From contig CAJKUC010000010.1 of NCBI GenBank assembly GCA_905203015.1, forward strand, positions 1-64,000: DNA of 64,000 bases, written 5' to 3'. The DNA comes from an uncultured Christensenella sp. (lineage in GTDB: Bacteria; Bacillota; Clostridia; Christensenellales; Borkfalkiaceae). The position numbers were made by a program, and so were the translations under genes. A model generated the notes under the pieces. It searched no databases. It was not told the origin of the DNA and was given only the letters and a program-made list of their open reading frames with translations. Positions 49,733 through 59,454 of this stretch are shown piece by piece. Each line of letters starts with the position of its first letter. Position 1 is the first letter of the stretch.

Positions 49733-50815
49733 TTACAGTTTATACAAATTTTCCGAAAAAAGCAAGTTATTTAAAAGGTAAATTCGTAATTGCCCCGAAA
49801 TTTCTCTGCCATTTCCGTCGAATGCGGGCGTATCGAACGCAATCGCCACCTTTTTTACATATTTCTTTTCTTCTGCCAGCAACGGATAACGCAAATCTTT
49901 TCCGGTTTTCGCCGTAATGCTTCCGCACACCGATCTTAACGCTACGGGCGAATCCGCCGCTTGCAACAATACGTTTTCATACGCCGAAAAAGCGTCGTCT
50001 AAAAGCGCGGAAGATCTGCCGTAGGTATCCCCGCAGGAAAGCACGGTGCACACAAGCGTCATATCGCCTCGCCGCGCCGCCGAAACGAGGCATCTTCCCG
50101 CCTGTTTCGTAAAGCCGGTTTTCACGCCGATCGCACCGTCGTAGTTTTCCAGCATTTTATTCTTGTTCGTCCAGTTTTTTTTCTCGTAATATTTCGTGGA
50201 AACAATTTCCGCAAAAACGGGATTTTCCAAAGCAAGGCAGGCGATAAAAGTAAGATCCCGCGCCGTAGTGTAATGCCCTTTTTCCGGCAGACCGTGCGGA
50301 TTTTTAAAATGCGTATGCAGCGCGCCCGCGCGCTGTGCCGTGCGGTTCATTTTTTCGGCAAATTTCCTTACGCTTCCCTCCTCCCGCAGCGCCAGCGTTA
50401 CGGCGCAATCGTTCCCCGATCGAAGCATCAGCCCGTAAAGCAGATCTCTTTCGCTTGTTTCTTCGCCTTCTTTCAGATAAGCGGAAGATCCTTCGATTCC
50501 GCAGCCCGCCGCAGGCACTTTAAAAATTTCGTCGAGGTCGTTTCCGCCTTCGAGCACCGTGAGCGCCGTGGCTATCTTCGTGGTGCTCGCCATCGGCAAC
50601 CGATCTTCTCCGTTTTTTTCGTATAATATGCGCCGTGAAGAAAGTTCCGCCACGCATTCGGCACGGGCGCAAACCGTCGTATTTGCCGCTTCCGCCGCTT
50701 CGTATTCCGTTGAAGCGAACACTCCCACGCGCCGCCCGTAAAACGAAGCGGAAACAAACGTCATCGCCGCCGCGATAACAAGGACGCGCATTTTTCTTTG
50801 AATCTTTATCGGCAT
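49733..50815 (-). CDS. D-alanyl-D-alanine carboxypeptidase (PBP5-like, S11 family)
   Basis: About 360 residues with an N-terminal hydrophobic export signal. Active-site motifs: S-T-T-K (S-x-x-K), S-G-N (S-x-N), and K-T-G in G-V-K-T-G-F-T-K. It trims the terminal D-Ala from peptidoglycan stem peptides outside the membrane. Position between gerW and rluB matches the sporulation gene dacB/dacF. GTG/ATG 50878 is coupled to gerW's stop, but ATG 50815 has GAGG nine bases upstream and I prefer it. No C-terminal amphipathic anchor is obvious. Confidence 0.88.
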   Translation of the reverse strand: MPIKIQRKMRVLVIAAAMTFVSASFYGRRVGVFASTEYEAAEAANTTVCARAECVAELSSRRILYEKNGEDRLPMASTTKIATALTVLEGGNDLDEIFKVPAAGCGIEGSSAYLKEGEETSERDLLYGLMLRSGNDCAVTLALREEGSVRKFAEKMNRTAQRAGALHTHFKNPHGLPEKGHYTTARDLTFIACLALENPVFAEIVSTKYYEKKNWTNKNKMLENYDGAIGVKTGFTKQAGRCLVSAARRGDMTLVCTVLSCGDTYGRSSALLDDAFSAYENVLLQAADSPVALRSVCGSITAKTGKDLRYPLLAEEKKYVKKVAIAFDTPAFDGNGREISGQLRIYLLNNLLFSENLYKL

Positions 50816-50880
50816 ATTTTCAAGCCTCGCCTTTTCCGATTTCCCGTCTTTTTCGTTTTTTTTCCGCGCATAACGCATCG

Positions 50881-51249
50881 TCAGTTTTTCGCCGTCACAT
50901 TGCGCAGAATATCGCTTGCTTTTTCGATAAGATTATCGATCGGCTCGTCCGTCAGCCGCACGACGCGGCAGTTTTTTCCGTCGTCGATGATAAAGCCCAT
51001 CGGCTTTAAACTCACCACCGACCCGCTGCCGCCCGCGAACGCCATGCCGTCGATTTCTTTCACCACTTTCACGTCTCCGTATTCGCCTCCGCCCGAAAGA
51101 TTGCCGAGCGTAATACGCGAAAACGGGATCACCTGCGCCCCGCTTGCCGTAAAAACGGGCGTGCCGAGCACCGTGTTTGCGTCCGTCACTCCGCCGAGCG
51201 CGCCGATCGAACCCTTCACGAGACAGTCGATTTTTCTTTCTCCTTCCAT
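50881..51249 (-). CDS. ytfJ: GerW/YtfJ family sporulation protein
   Basis: 122 residues. Glycine-rich with the family patterns T-V-L-G-x-P-V-x-x-x-G-x-x-V-I-P-F-S-R-I-T-L-G and G-G-S-G-S-V-V-S-L-K-P-M-G-F. YtfJ (GerW) is a forespore protein needed for normal spore germination in Bacillus. GGGAGGA lies 9 nt before ATG 51249. The start overlaps the upstream DUF2953-like gene by 34 bp. Confidence 0.9.
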   Translation of the reverse strand: MEGERKIDCLVKGSIGALGGVTDANTVLGTPVFTASGAQVIPFSRITLGNLSGGGEYGDVKVVKEIDGMAFAGGSGSVVSLKPMGFIIDDGKNCRVVRLTDEPIDNLIEKASDILRNVTAKN

Positions 51250-51773
51250 TTTCTGATCCTCCCGATAATATAATTCACTGCGAATTTCGCCGATAACACG
51301 GCAAGTATAAAAAGCGAAAAATACGTCACGATCTGCACGGACGTTCTTAAAACGTCTCCGTCTGTCAGCCACAGATTCACGTCGCTTTTTTTGTATTGTT
51401 TTTTTATAGCGAGAAAAGTTTTTAAAAGCGCCAAGACGCAAGCCGCCCCCGCAAAATATTGCGCGCCCGTTTCCGTAGTGCATTTCAGCGACAATAAACG
51501 GAACGAACGCACGAAGGAAAACTTTTTCCGTTTTTCGTCCATGCCCGTATACGGCAATAAAATCGCTTTTTTCTCGCTCACATGCAGCGCAACGCCGCCC
51601 TGATACGACGTGACGTAGCCGCCGACAAGGCGGATAAATCCGAAGAGATATAACGAAAAAGATAGTTTCTTTTCTCCTAAATCTCCGTAGATATTCAGAT
51701 CCTGTACGATCGGAAAAAACAACGCCGTCAGAATCAATAAAATGGTGCGCGGCGACGAAAAAAATCTGCCCAT
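51216..51773 (-). CDS. DUF2953-like membrane protein of the scp-ytfJ cluster
   Basis: About 185 residues with hydrophobic segments at the N-terminus and again around residues 105-120 and 140-165, and a basic C-terminus. Placement between scpB and ytfJ is that of DUF2953 proteins in Clostridia. The conserved core is hard to verify by eye. Start ATG 51773 has no clear ribosome binding site; TTG 51797 is an alternative. Function unknown, possibly sporulation-related. Confidence 0.6.
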   Translation of the reverse strand: MGRFFSSPRTILLILTALFFPIVQDLNIYGDLGEKKLSFSLYLFGFIRLVGGYVTSYQGGVALHVSEKKAILLPYTGMDEKRKKFSFVRSFRLLSLKCTTETGAQYFAGAACVLALLKTFLAIKKQYKKSDVNLWLTDGDVLRTSVQIVTYFSLFILAVLSAKFAVNYIIGRIRKWKEKEKSTVS

Positions 51774-51817
51774 ATCAGAAATATGAGCAGATTGCAATGA
51801 AAGTATGTATTTTTCGG

Positions 51818-52525
51818 TTATTCTATTTTAATGATGCCGTCATGAATATCCTTCAGGAAATCGGGTAATTCCATCTCGGAAACCGTTCCGTTGCCATGAT
51901 GTTCCGTGTTTTCCGCGCCCTCTTCCGATTGCTCGTTTTCGGCGGTGGGATCGTACACGTCTTTTTTGTAGAGATACGTGTCGTCATCCTCGGCAAGCGC
52001 GCTCATTTCGGCGATTTTCTTCATCAGTTCCGTGTAATCGGGCAGATCGGAAAGCGATTTCAATTTGAATCTGCGCAGAAAGTTATCCGTCGTCTGATAC
52101 ATTACGGGTTTTCCCGGCGTATCTTTTCTGCCGCACGGCTCGATCATTTCGAGATTGATCAGCGTAGTGATCGCATAATCGCTGTTTACGCCGCGCACCG
52201 TATCCAGTTCCGCGCGGGTGATCGGCTGTTTGTAGGCGATGATCGCCGCACATTCCAGAATCGTGCGTGTAAATTCCTTTTCTCTGATCGGATTCAGCAC
52301 CGCGCCCACCTGATCCTTATAGTCGGGATTGGTGGCAAGTTGTATTTTGTGATTGAAAATCAGAAGCCTGATTCCGCAATTGCCCGAATATTTCTTTTCG
52401 AGTTGGCGGACCATGGAATCCATCTGCGCTTTCGTCAGATCGAGTTTTTCCCGCAATAAATCCGTGGGAACGGCGTTTCCCGCCGCAAATAAAATGGCTT
52501 CAATTATATTCGTCGATATCTCCAA
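51818..52525 (-). CDS. scpB: Segregation and condensation protein B
   Basis: 235 residues. Two winged-helix domains (E-A-I-L-F-A-A-G, then T-R-T-I-L-E-C-A-A-I-I-A-Y-K-Q-P-I-T-R-A-E-L-D-x-V-R-G-V-N-S-D) match ScpB, which with ScpA and SMC compacts and separates chromosomes. A longer acidic tail of about 60 residues is species-specific. It overlaps scpA by 26 bp. Confidence 0.95.
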   Translation of the reverse strand: MEISTNIIEAILFAAGNAVPTDLLREKLDLTKAQMDSMVRQLEKKYSGNCGIRLLIFNHKIQLATNPDYKDQVGAVLNPIREKEFTRTILECAAIIAYKQPITRAELDTVRGVNSDYAITTLINLEMIEPCGRKDTPGKPVMYQTTDNFLRRFKLKSLSDLPDYTELMKKIAEMSALAEDDDTYLYKKDVYDPTAENEQSEEGAENTEHHGNGTVSEMELPDFLKDIHDGIIKIE

Positions 52526-53318
52526 GATCGTCGTCCTCCTTTCTTTCGTCGTTTCTTCTTATCATGATCGGCGCAAACAAACCGTCTTGCTCCACCGTCA
52601 GATACTGATGTTTTAAAAGTTCCAGAAGTGCCTGGAACGTGGTGACAATTTCCGATTTATCCGCATGTTCCTCGAATAAATCCTCGAAATTTACGCACTC
52701 CTTTTCTTTGAATGCGTCGCGGATAAAATGAATCCTGTCGCGCACCGTATACGTTTCGCGCGGGATTTCTCTCGGCGGCGGCGCGCTGGCTCTTTCGCTT
52801 TCGCGTTTCAGCATCAGCCGCGTAAACGCGTCCACCAGCCCGTCCAGCGTAAAGTCTTTGTATTTCACCTGCAATTCGCCCACTTCTTTATCGGGCGCTT
52901 TGAAGAAATATCCCACGGTCTCGCGCTCTTTCAGTTTGTCCGCTTCCTCTTTGATCATCTTGTATTCGTTCAGCGCGCGGATCAGAGCGTCTTTCGGATC
53001 TTCTTCGTAATCTTCGTAGCCGTCGTCGTCGAAATAATCTTCGAGGGGCGGCACAAGACTGCGCGCCTTGATATCGATGATCGTGGCGGCGATATTCAGA
53101 TATTCGCTCGCTTTTTCCATATCGAGATACGGCAATCCCTGCATATAAGTGAGGAATTGTTCCGTCACCTGCGAAACGAAAATGTCTTCGATCTGTATTT
53201 CCTCTTTATTGATCAGATACAAAAGCAAATCGAGCGGTCCTTCAAAGTTATCGAGTACCGTCGTATAATCCACTTCCGAATCGAAATCTTTAACGCTTTC
53301 AACCGTCAGTTTTTCCAA
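52500..53318 (-). CDS. scpA: Segregation and condensation protein A (kleisin)
   Basis: 272 residues. The N-terminal F-E-G-P-L-D-L-L-L-Y-L-I motif and M-E-K-A-S-E-Y-L-N-I-A-A-T-I-I-D-I-K-A-R-S-L are diagnostic. ScpA bridges the SMC heads and binds ScpB. An acidic Asp/Tyr-rich insert (about 92-106) is present. GGAGG precedes the start. It lies 20 bp after the M50 protease gene in one transcript direction. Confidence 0.95.
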   Translation of the reverse strand: MEKLTVESVKDFDSEVDYTTVLDNFEGPLDLLLYLINKEEIQIEDIFVSQVTEQFLTYMQGLPYLDMEKASEYLNIAATIIDIKARSLVPPLEDYFDDDGYEDYEEDPKDALIRALNEYKMIKEEADKLKERETVGYFFKAPDKEVGELQVKYKDFTLDGLVDAFTRLMLKRESERASAPPPREIPRETYTVRDRIHFIRDAFKEKECVNFEDLFEEHADKSEIVTTFQALLELLKHQYLTVEQDGLFAPIMIRRNDERKEDDDLGDIDEYN

Positions 53319-53338
53319 AATCCGTCCTCCTTGAAAAA

Positions 53339-54037
53339 TCAGATTTTAAAAACAGTGTTCCAGAGCCACGTAATCGGGTAAGCGAAAATTCCCGTGGCAA
53401 AACTCATGATGTAATCGAGCAGATTGATATAGGCGAAAATCGGGGCGCCCGTCAGCCTGAGCAGCATATCGCAAAGCCAACTTTCCGCGATCAGCCCGAT
53501 CAGAATTTTATAACCGTAATCTCTTAAAAAGCGATATACCGCCCCGTGTTTTTTCGACGCCGCTTCCACGATACGAAATCCGTCCAACGGATAAAAAGGC
53601 AGCAGATTGAATACGCAGAAACTCAGAGAGTACATATAAAGATACTCCGTGAGATAATATAAAAATTCATGCCCGTACGTAAGCGTATCCGCGCCGAGAT
53701 AAAAACGAAGCGCCAATATAAACAGCGGATAAAACAAAAACGCCGATAAATAATTCGTGATTACGCCTGCGGCGGAAGTCCAGAAGCACCCGCTGCGGTA
53801 TTTGCGGAAATTCGCTTCGTTCACGGGAACGGGTTTTGCCCAGCCGAAGCCCACGAATACGAAACACACAAGCCCCACGGAATCGAAATGCTTCACGGGA
53901 TTCAGCGTCATGCGCCCAGCCCACTTTGCTGTGGGATCTCCGCATTTATACGCAACGAAGGCATGAGCGAATTCGTGCAGGGTAAGCACCGCCACCACTG
54001 CCAGAAAGGTAGCCAATATTTCCACAAACCAATCCAA
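53339..54037 (-). CDS. Site-2 protease family membrane metalloprotease (M50)
   Basis: About 232 residues, five to six membrane segments. Zinc motif H-E-F-A-H near residue 22 and N-L-L-P-F-Y-P-L-D-G (N-x-x-P-x-x-x-x-D-G) near residue 145 form the intramembrane active site. This branch (YwhC/Rip2-like) is common upstream of scpA in Firmicutes. I chose TTG 54037 because AAAGGAG lies nine bases upstream; ATG 54100 has no site and would add a poorly conserved leader. Confidence 0.88.
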   Translation of the reverse strand: MDWFVEILATFLAVVAVLTLHEFAHAFVAYKCGDPTAKWAGRMTLNPVKHFDSVGLVCFVFVGFGWAKPVPVNEANFRKYRSGCFWTSAAGVITNYLSAFLFYPLFILALRFYLGADTLTYGHEFLYYLTEYLYMYSLSFCVFNLLPFYPLDGFRIVEAASKKHGAVYRFLRDYGYKILIGLIAESWLCDMLLRLTGAPIFAYINLLDYIMSFATGIFAYPITWLWNTVFKI

Positions 54038-54150
54038 ATCCGTCCGCTCCTTTTGCCCGTTTTTTCTTCCTGCCCCGCCGATTCCGCAAAGCATATACAT
54101 ATTTTATCAAAAACAAATAAAAAATGCAAGAGCCGTAAACGATAATTTCA

Positions 54151-54193
54151 AGAAAAATCCGCGAATTTCGTAAAAAAAACAAAAATCGCGGAT
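54151..54193 (-). terminator. Terminator after the second carboxypeptidase gene
   Basis: ATCCGCGA/TCGCGGAT stem with a 21 nt loop, T-run on the minus strand. The remaining 54194-54338 holds no gene I can support. Confidence 0.65.
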
Positions 54194-54338
54194 CTGAAAT
54201 TATTATTTTCGATATTTTATACGTTTTTCATGCGCCACGCGAAAGACGTGGGATATAAAACGACATGTTTTTTGCGCATGCACTCCGAAAAATCATAGAC
54301 GGATTCAGTCGTTTTGTTAAATCGTCCAAGAAAGACTT

Positions 54339-55649
54339 TTAAAATTTCCACTCGCCCGTAATCGCCTTGAAACGATCGCCGAAGCCCGCCTTTTCCGCGC
54401 TTTCGCCGGCCACCAGCGGCACTCTGTCGATTTCCACGTCGTCTTTGTATACGATCATCTCGCCTACCGTATCGCCCGCTTTTACGGGTGCGGACGTATA
54501 ATCGGGCAGTTTTGTTTCGATTTTTACGTTTTCTTTTTCTCCCCGTCTGGAAAAAAGATACGAGCCGCGCTTGCAACGCACCGAAATTTCTTCCGTTTTT
54601 CCTCCCCGCACACGTAATTTTTCCGTCAGCGGATTGTTTTCGTCGGCTACGGTTTTCAGCGTATATGCCGAAAACGCATAATCGAACATTCCGCATACGT
54701 CGGCAAAACGGTGTTTGCTTGCGTCTTCCCCGATCACCACGGATACAAGCCGCATTCCGCCGCGCTTTGCCGTAGCGGCAAGGCAGAACCCCGCTTCGTT
54801 TGTGAATCCCGTTTTTCCGCCGTCGCAACCCTGATAAAAACGCACAAGTCTGTTGGTATTCGTGATTTCCGTAGTTCTGCCTTTCGGATGCTCGAATTTT
54901 TCCGTCCACACTTTGCAGAAATCGAAATATTCTTCGTTTTCGATCAGTTCGCAGAGCATCGTCGCCGCGTCTTTAGCGCAGGAATATTGCGGCTCTTTCG
55001 GCAACCCCGTACAGTTGGCAAACAACGTATTTTCCATGCCGAGCGCAGCGGCTCTTTCGTTCATCGCCGCCACAAACGCCGCTTCGCTTCCTTTCACGCG
55101 TTCCGCCATCGCCACGCAGGAATCGTTCGCCGAACACACCGCGATACTTTTGAGGAGTTCGCGCACCTTATATTCTCCGCCCGCTTCCAAAAACACCTGC
55201 GATCCGCCCATTTTCGCTGCTTTTTCGCTGACGATTACGGTTTCGTCCATGGAAAGATCGCCCGCTTTTATCGCGTCGAAACATAAAATCAGCGTCATGA
55301 TTTTGCACATACTCGCGATCGGAAGACGCTTCGTTTCGTTTTTTGAAAAGATTGCCGTGCGGCTTGTCGTTTCCGTCAAGTATGCGGCTTTCGCGTGCGC
55401 CGCAAGCGTTTCGCCGTTTTCGGCTGTATTCGGTTCACTCGTTTTCGCCGTCTCCGTCGTATCCGCAAAGTCGAAATCGCTTTCCGTATTTTTCGTCGTA
55501 CGCCCGTACGCCGTTTTAAAATTTTCCCGTATGCTCGCCGTCGCATTTGCGCACGGCAACATTTCAGCGCTTACAGGCAATGCCGCTTTCGTAAAAACGA
55601 GGGAAACGGCAAAAGCCGCCCCGCATGCTATTTTTCCGAAGTTTTTCAT
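54339..55649 (-). CDS. dacF: D-alanyl-D-alanine carboxypeptidase (DacF-like, S11 family)
   Basis: 436 residues with a signal peptide (about 1-28). After a low-complexity Thr/Glu region of about 60 residues come S-M-C-K (S-x-x-K), S-A-N (S-x-N) and G-G-K-T-G-F-T-N-E-A-G. A C-terminal PBP5_C-like beta domain (about 330-436) is present, unlike the gene at 49733. Its place after spoIIM suggests DacF, a forespore carboxypeptidase controlling spore cortex cross-linking. No clear ribosome binding site at ATG 55649; the frame stays open far upstream. Confidence 0.85.
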   Translation of the reverse strand: MKNFGKIACGAAFAVSLVFTKAALPVSAEMLPCANATASIRENFKTAYGRTTKNTESDFDFADTTETAKTSEPNTAENGETLAAHAKAAYLTETTSRTAIFSKNETKRLPIASMCKIMTLILCFDAIKAGDLSMDETVIVSEKAAKMGGSQVFLEAGGEYKVRELLKSIAVCSANDSCVAMAERVKGSEAAFVAAMNERAAALGMENTLFANCTGLPKEPQYSCAKDAATMLCELIENEEYFDFCKVWTEKFEHPKGRTTEITNTNRLVRFYQGCDGGKTGFTNEAGFCLAATAKRGGMRLVSVVIGEDASKHRFADVCGMFDYAFSAYTLKTVADENNPLTEKLRVRGGKTEEISVRCKRGSYLFSRRGEKENVKIETKLPDYTSAPVKAGDTVGEMIVYKDDVEIDRVPLVAGESAEKAGFGDRFKAITGEWKF

Positions 55650-55711
55650 ATTTTCAGTATTTATCGTTCGACTTGAAAATATGCGGAAATTCTTCTTTTT
55701 TACGGCAGATT

Positions 55712-56305
55712 TCAGAAAATTTTCGAGATCGGGCGAAACAGCAATGCGGTAAGAATCAATTCCAGAAAAGCGCATATCGCCGCCGCAACAAGCAGCAGCA
55801 GGCAATACGTCGCCCTTTCTCGAAATACGGCGCCGTCGATTTTGCAGCGCGGAAACGACAACGCGAGCGCGCCCGCGCACGCAAAAAAGAAAAAAGAAAC
55901 GAGCGCGACGGGCAACGAACAGATCAGCCATAAAAATAAACCGCTTACGCCGTATGAAGTAAGCAGAATCACCGTAATCGCGCCGAACGTATAGCCTTTG
56001 AAAAAAGCGATTAAAATCGCCGCAGGCAGATAAAACGGCGTAAAAAACAGCGGGCAGATCAGCAGAAACAATAAAAGCGACGAGATCAGCCTCTTAAAAA
56101 ACAATTTGAAAACGGACGAAGCGAAAACGGAATCCGCATATGCGCGGCAATATTTTTCGTAATATCCGCGAACGGAAAGCGGCTTTGAGATTACTACGCC
56201 GAGTATAATACCGATGACGATCGCTACAGAAAAAACGATAATCCACGGGATTTTCTTTCTGATCGTCGCGATTGCTTCCGTAAAGCAGGAAAAAAGAGCG
56301 TTCAT
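55712..56305 (-). CDS. spoIIM: Stage II sporulation protein M-like
   Basis: 197 residues with about five hydrophobic segments. In the SpoIIM family the layout is an N-terminal span, an extracytoplasmic loop, then several spans with a G-Y-T-F-G-A-I motif, which is seen here near residue 104. SpoIIM works with SpoIID and SpoIIP in septal peptidoglycan removal during engulfment. Neighbours (spoIVB upstream, dacF downstream) support the call. Ribosome binding site weak. Confidence 0.78.
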   Translation of the reverse strand: MNALFSCFTEAIATIRKKIPWIIVFSVAIVIGIILGVVISKPLSVRGYYEKYCRAYADSVFASSVFKLFFKRLISSLLLFLLICPLFFTPFYLPAAILIAFFKGYTFGAITVILLTSYGVSGLFLWLICSLPVALVSFFFFACAGALALSFPRCKIDGAVFRERATYCLLLLVAAAICAFLELILTALLFRPISKIF

Positions 56306-56393
56306 ATTTCTGATATATGCCGCTCTTTTTCAAAATATGCCGATTTCTTTGTTTTTTTGTCGATTTTTTATTCGATTTTATTTTTATCCGTTC

Positions 56394-57491
56394 TTATCTG
56401 CCCTTCAAATCGCTTTGCATCATATTCCCGATGGAAACGCCGTAACCGCGCGCGGGATCGTTTATAAATACGTGTGTCACCGCGCCCACAAGTTTTCCGT
56501 TCTGCAAAATCGGGCTGCCGCTCATACCCTGTACGATTCCGCCCGTTTTATCCAGCAATTCCGGATCCGTCACTTTAATCACGAAATTTTTGTTGCTTTT
56601 ATTGTTTTTATCCACTTTTACGATGTCGATGTCGTATTTTTTCGGAGTATCTCCATCAATTGTAGCGTAAATATACGCGTCGCCGATTTTCACTTCATCC
56701 GCCGCGGCCGTGTACGCGGTGATATTTCCGTTAAGCGAATAGGTTTCGTCCACCGTTCCGAAAATACCGCAATCGGTTACGTTATCGCCCGTGCCGAATT
56801 TTTCGGCGTTTAAAAGCGTGCCGCGCAATTCTCCCGCCCTGCCGCGGATTCCTTTCGTTACCCCCACGATCGTACAGGAACAGATGTCTCCGCCGAGAAA
56901 CGTGTCACCCGTTTCGCCGCCTACGGGATGCCCGAGCGATCCGAATCTTCGGCTTTCTTTTTCGATGTATGTCACCGTGCCGATGCCCGATACGCTGTCG
57001 CGTGCGAGAATCCCGATTTTCAGCCTTCCCGTTACGCGGTCTTTAACGGGCACAATCGGCACATCAGCCGTTTCGCCGCGTCGTCGTATCGTAAGAATCA
57101 CCTGCTTTCCGCCGCTTTTTGCGATCGTATCGTTGAGTTCCTGCGTGGTTTTTACACGGATTCCCGATACTTTTTCGATAATGTCGCCTGTTTTCAGCCC
57201 TGCGTTCGCCGCGGGAGAATAACAGCCGCTTTCGCCCATCACCTGCGAAAGTCCGATCACCTGCGCGCCTCCCACGCCGAGCGTAAATCCCGCAGGCATG
57301 CCGCCAACGTAATATTCCGTGCCCGTCTCTTCCGCACTCGCCCTGATGTTCCCCGTCACGCGTGCGCAATCGCCTGCTTCGCCGCCGTAATCTCCGTAGT
57401 GACCGTAGATGTTTCCGCCGGAAAAAACAGATGCGCTTGCGGCTAAAACGGCCGTCAAGATTCCTGCGATAAAAAATTTGCGTTTGCCCAT
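56394..57491 (-). CDS. spoIVB: SpoIVB serine peptidase (S55)
   Basis: 365 residues: signal anchor (about 5-22), PDZ domain (about 85-150: A-G-L-K-T-G-D-I-I, I-R-V-K-T-T-Q-E-L), and the S55 protease with the His in G-S-L-G-H-P-V and the Ser in G-M-S-G-S-P-I-L-Q-N-G-K. In sporulation it is secreted from the forespore and signals activation of sigma-K. GGAGGA lies 5-6 bases before the ATG. It follows recN, the usual order recN-spoIVB. Confidence 0.95.
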   Translation of the reverse strand: MGKRKFFIAGILTAVLAASASVFSGGNIYGHYGDYGGEAGDCARVTGNIRASAEETGTEYYVGGMPAGFTLGVGGAQVIGLSQVMGESGCYSPAANAGLKTGDIIEKVSGIRVKTTQELNDTIAKSGGKQVILTIRRRGETADVPIVPVKDRVTGRLKIGILARDSVSGIGTVTYIEKESRRFGSLGHPVGGETGDTFLGGDICSCTIVGVTKGIRGRAGELRGTLLNAEKFGTGDNVTDCGIFGTVDETYSLNGNITAYTAAADEVKIGDAYIYATIDGDTPKKYDIDIVKVDKNNKSNKNFVIKVTDPELLDKTGGIVQGMSGSPILQNGKLVGAVTHVFINDPARGYGVSIGNMMQSDLKGR

Positions 57492-57642
57492 TCAGTCCTC
57501 CGCCGTCGCAAAATGAGAACAGACGTTCCGCATGACGTTCCGCATGTTTTCACTCCGCTTACGGATAATTTGAGCAAACGCTTCCGTTATTATTCGCTTT
57601 TTTCGCAGGCTTTTCGATTCTTACGGCAATAATCGGCGATAA

Positions 57643-59343
57643 TTATAATCCCGCTTTGAAATTCCGCGCTTTTTCAAGCAGTTCTTCCGCGTGCAGTAAC
57701 GCCGCTTTTTCGCCGTTTTCTCCGCCCAGAAGGCGAACGATTTCCGCTTTTTGTTCTTCTTGATCGAGCGGGCGGATATACGAACGGGTTTTGCCTCCCT
57801 CTTCTTTCTTTTCGATTAAAAATTCTTTATCGCTCATGCACGCGATCTGCGCCAGATGCGAAACGGCGATAATCTGCGTTGTTTTCGCGATTTTCGCGAA
57901 TTTCTCTCCCACGACTTTTGCCGTCTTTCCGCTGATCCCCGCGTCGATCTCGTCGAATACATACGTGGAAATACCGTTCAGATCGGAAAGTCGCGTTTTG
58001 ATCGCCAGCATAAAACGGCTCATTTCGCCGCCGCTGATGATTTTGCCGAGCGGTTTCTGTGGTTCGCCCGCGTTCGCCGAGAACATAAACGAAATGTCGT
58101 CCAATCCGTTTTCCGTCGCTCTTTCGGCGTCGGCTTCCGAAAATTCTTTGAACGATACGGAAAACGTCGCATGCGGAATATTCAGCGTTTTTAATTCGTC
58201 GCATACTCCCGCGCAGAACTTTTCCGCCGTTTTGCGGCGAATTTCGCTCATTTCGAGGCAAAGCGAGTAGATTTTTTTCAGATCCTCGCTCATTTCTTTT
58301 TGCAGACGTACGGATTTTTCCGCTCCGTCGGATAAAAGATCGTATTCCTTTTCTTTTTCTTCCAGAATCGCCGCGATTTCGCTCTGTTCTTTCACTGCGT
58401 ATTTACGTTGCAGAGCACGGATTTCGTCCAGCCTGTTTTCTACGTTCCGCGCTTCGTTTTCGTCAAAATACAATCCGTCGGCGATCTCCGATAATTCGCC
58501 CGCCGCGTCATCCGCCTCTTCGGCAAGCGTCTCGATTCTGCCGGCAAGTTCTTCGTAGGCGGAATCGAGCGAAGATATGCCGTTCATCGCCCGCCGCGCG
58601 TTCCGTAGGGAATCCGCCGCGCCGCCGTCGCAGGAAAGATACTCCGCCGCTTCTTTCACGGCACTTAAAATTTTTTCGAGATTGTTTATTTTATTGCGTT
58701 TTTGAATGAGTTCTTCCTCTTCGCCCTCTTTCCAGTCCGCCGATCTGATTTCGTCGATGGAAAATTTCAGAATTTCCAGTCGCCGCGCCCGCTCTTCTTC
58801 GTTGCCGCCGAGCGATGCAAGCGCGCGTTTCTTTTCTTTATAAGCGGAGAGAATATCGGCAAGCGCGCGCTTCGTTTTCGTAAGGGACTCTCCGCATACG
58901 CCGTCCAGCGTTTTCAACTGATTCGATTCGGAAAGCAAAAAGAAATGTTCGCTCTGCCCGTGTACGTCCACAAGTTTCGATGTGATTCTGCGCAGCATTG
59001 CCGCCGTAGCCGTGCTGCCGTTTATCTTCACCGAATTTTTTCCTCCGTCGGTAAAACGCCGCGAAATCACGATCTCCCCGTCGCTGTCGATATCCATTTC
59101 GCGCAGATCGCGCACGGCTTCGGAAGATTCGGGAACGAAAAATTCCGCTTTCACGAAACATTCCGTTTCTCCGTAACGGATCATCGTTTTATCCGCTTTT
59201 GCGCCGAGAACGAAATTCAGCGAATCGAGAATCACGGATTTTCCCGCGCCCGTTTCGCCCGAAAGCACGTTCAGCCCTTCGGAAAATTCTATTTCCGCGC
59301 TTTCGATCAGCGCTACGTTTTTCACCGACAGTTTCGCAAGCAT
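57643..59343 (-). CDS. recN: DNA repair protein RecN
   Basis: 566 residues. SMC-like ATPase for double-strand break repair: Walker A G-E-T-G-A-G-K-S near residue 30, long coiled coils in the middle, and the C-terminal signature L-G-K-I-I-S-G-G-E-M-S-R-F-M-L with Walker B Y-V-F-D-E-I-D-A-G. Placed between argR and spoIVB as in Bacillus. I see no clear LexA box upstream. A duplicated 12 bp GACGTTCCGCAT lies in the gap downstream (57521-57544). Confidence 0.95.
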   Translation of the reverse strand: MLAKLSVKNVALIESAEIEFSEGLNVLSGETGAGKSVILDSLNFVLGAKADKTMIRYGETECFVKAEFFVPESSEAVRDLREMDIDSDGEIVISRRFTDGGKNSVKINGSTATAAMLRRITSKLVDVHGQSEHFFLLSESNQLKTLDGVCGESLTKTKRALADILSAYKEKKRALASLGGNEEERARRLEILKFSIDEIRSADWKEGEEEELIQKRNKINNLEKILSAVKEAAEYLSCDGGAADSLRNARRAMNGISSLDSAYEELAGRIETLAEEADDAAGELSEIADGLYFDENEARNVENRLDEIRALQRKYAVKEQSEIAAILEEKEKEYDLLSDGAEKSVRLQKEMSEDLKKIYSLCLEMSEIRRKTAEKFCAGVCDELKTLNIPHATFSVSFKEFSEADAERATENGLDDISFMFSANAGEPQKPLGKIISGGEMSRFMLAIKTRLSDLNGISTYVFDEIDAGISGKTAKVVGEKFAKIAKTTQIIAVSHLAQIACMSDKEFLIEKKEEGGKTRSYIRPLDQEEQKAEIVRLLGGENGEKAALLHAEELLEKARNFKAGL

Positions 59344-59454
59344 AGTATTTCTCTCTTTGTTTTTTCTTTTTGTATCCGCGCCTTATTATGGTCTATTTTC
59401 CGCGATTCGCCAATGCCTCCTCGGGCATATCCGCAAGATCATCGAGCCGTAATT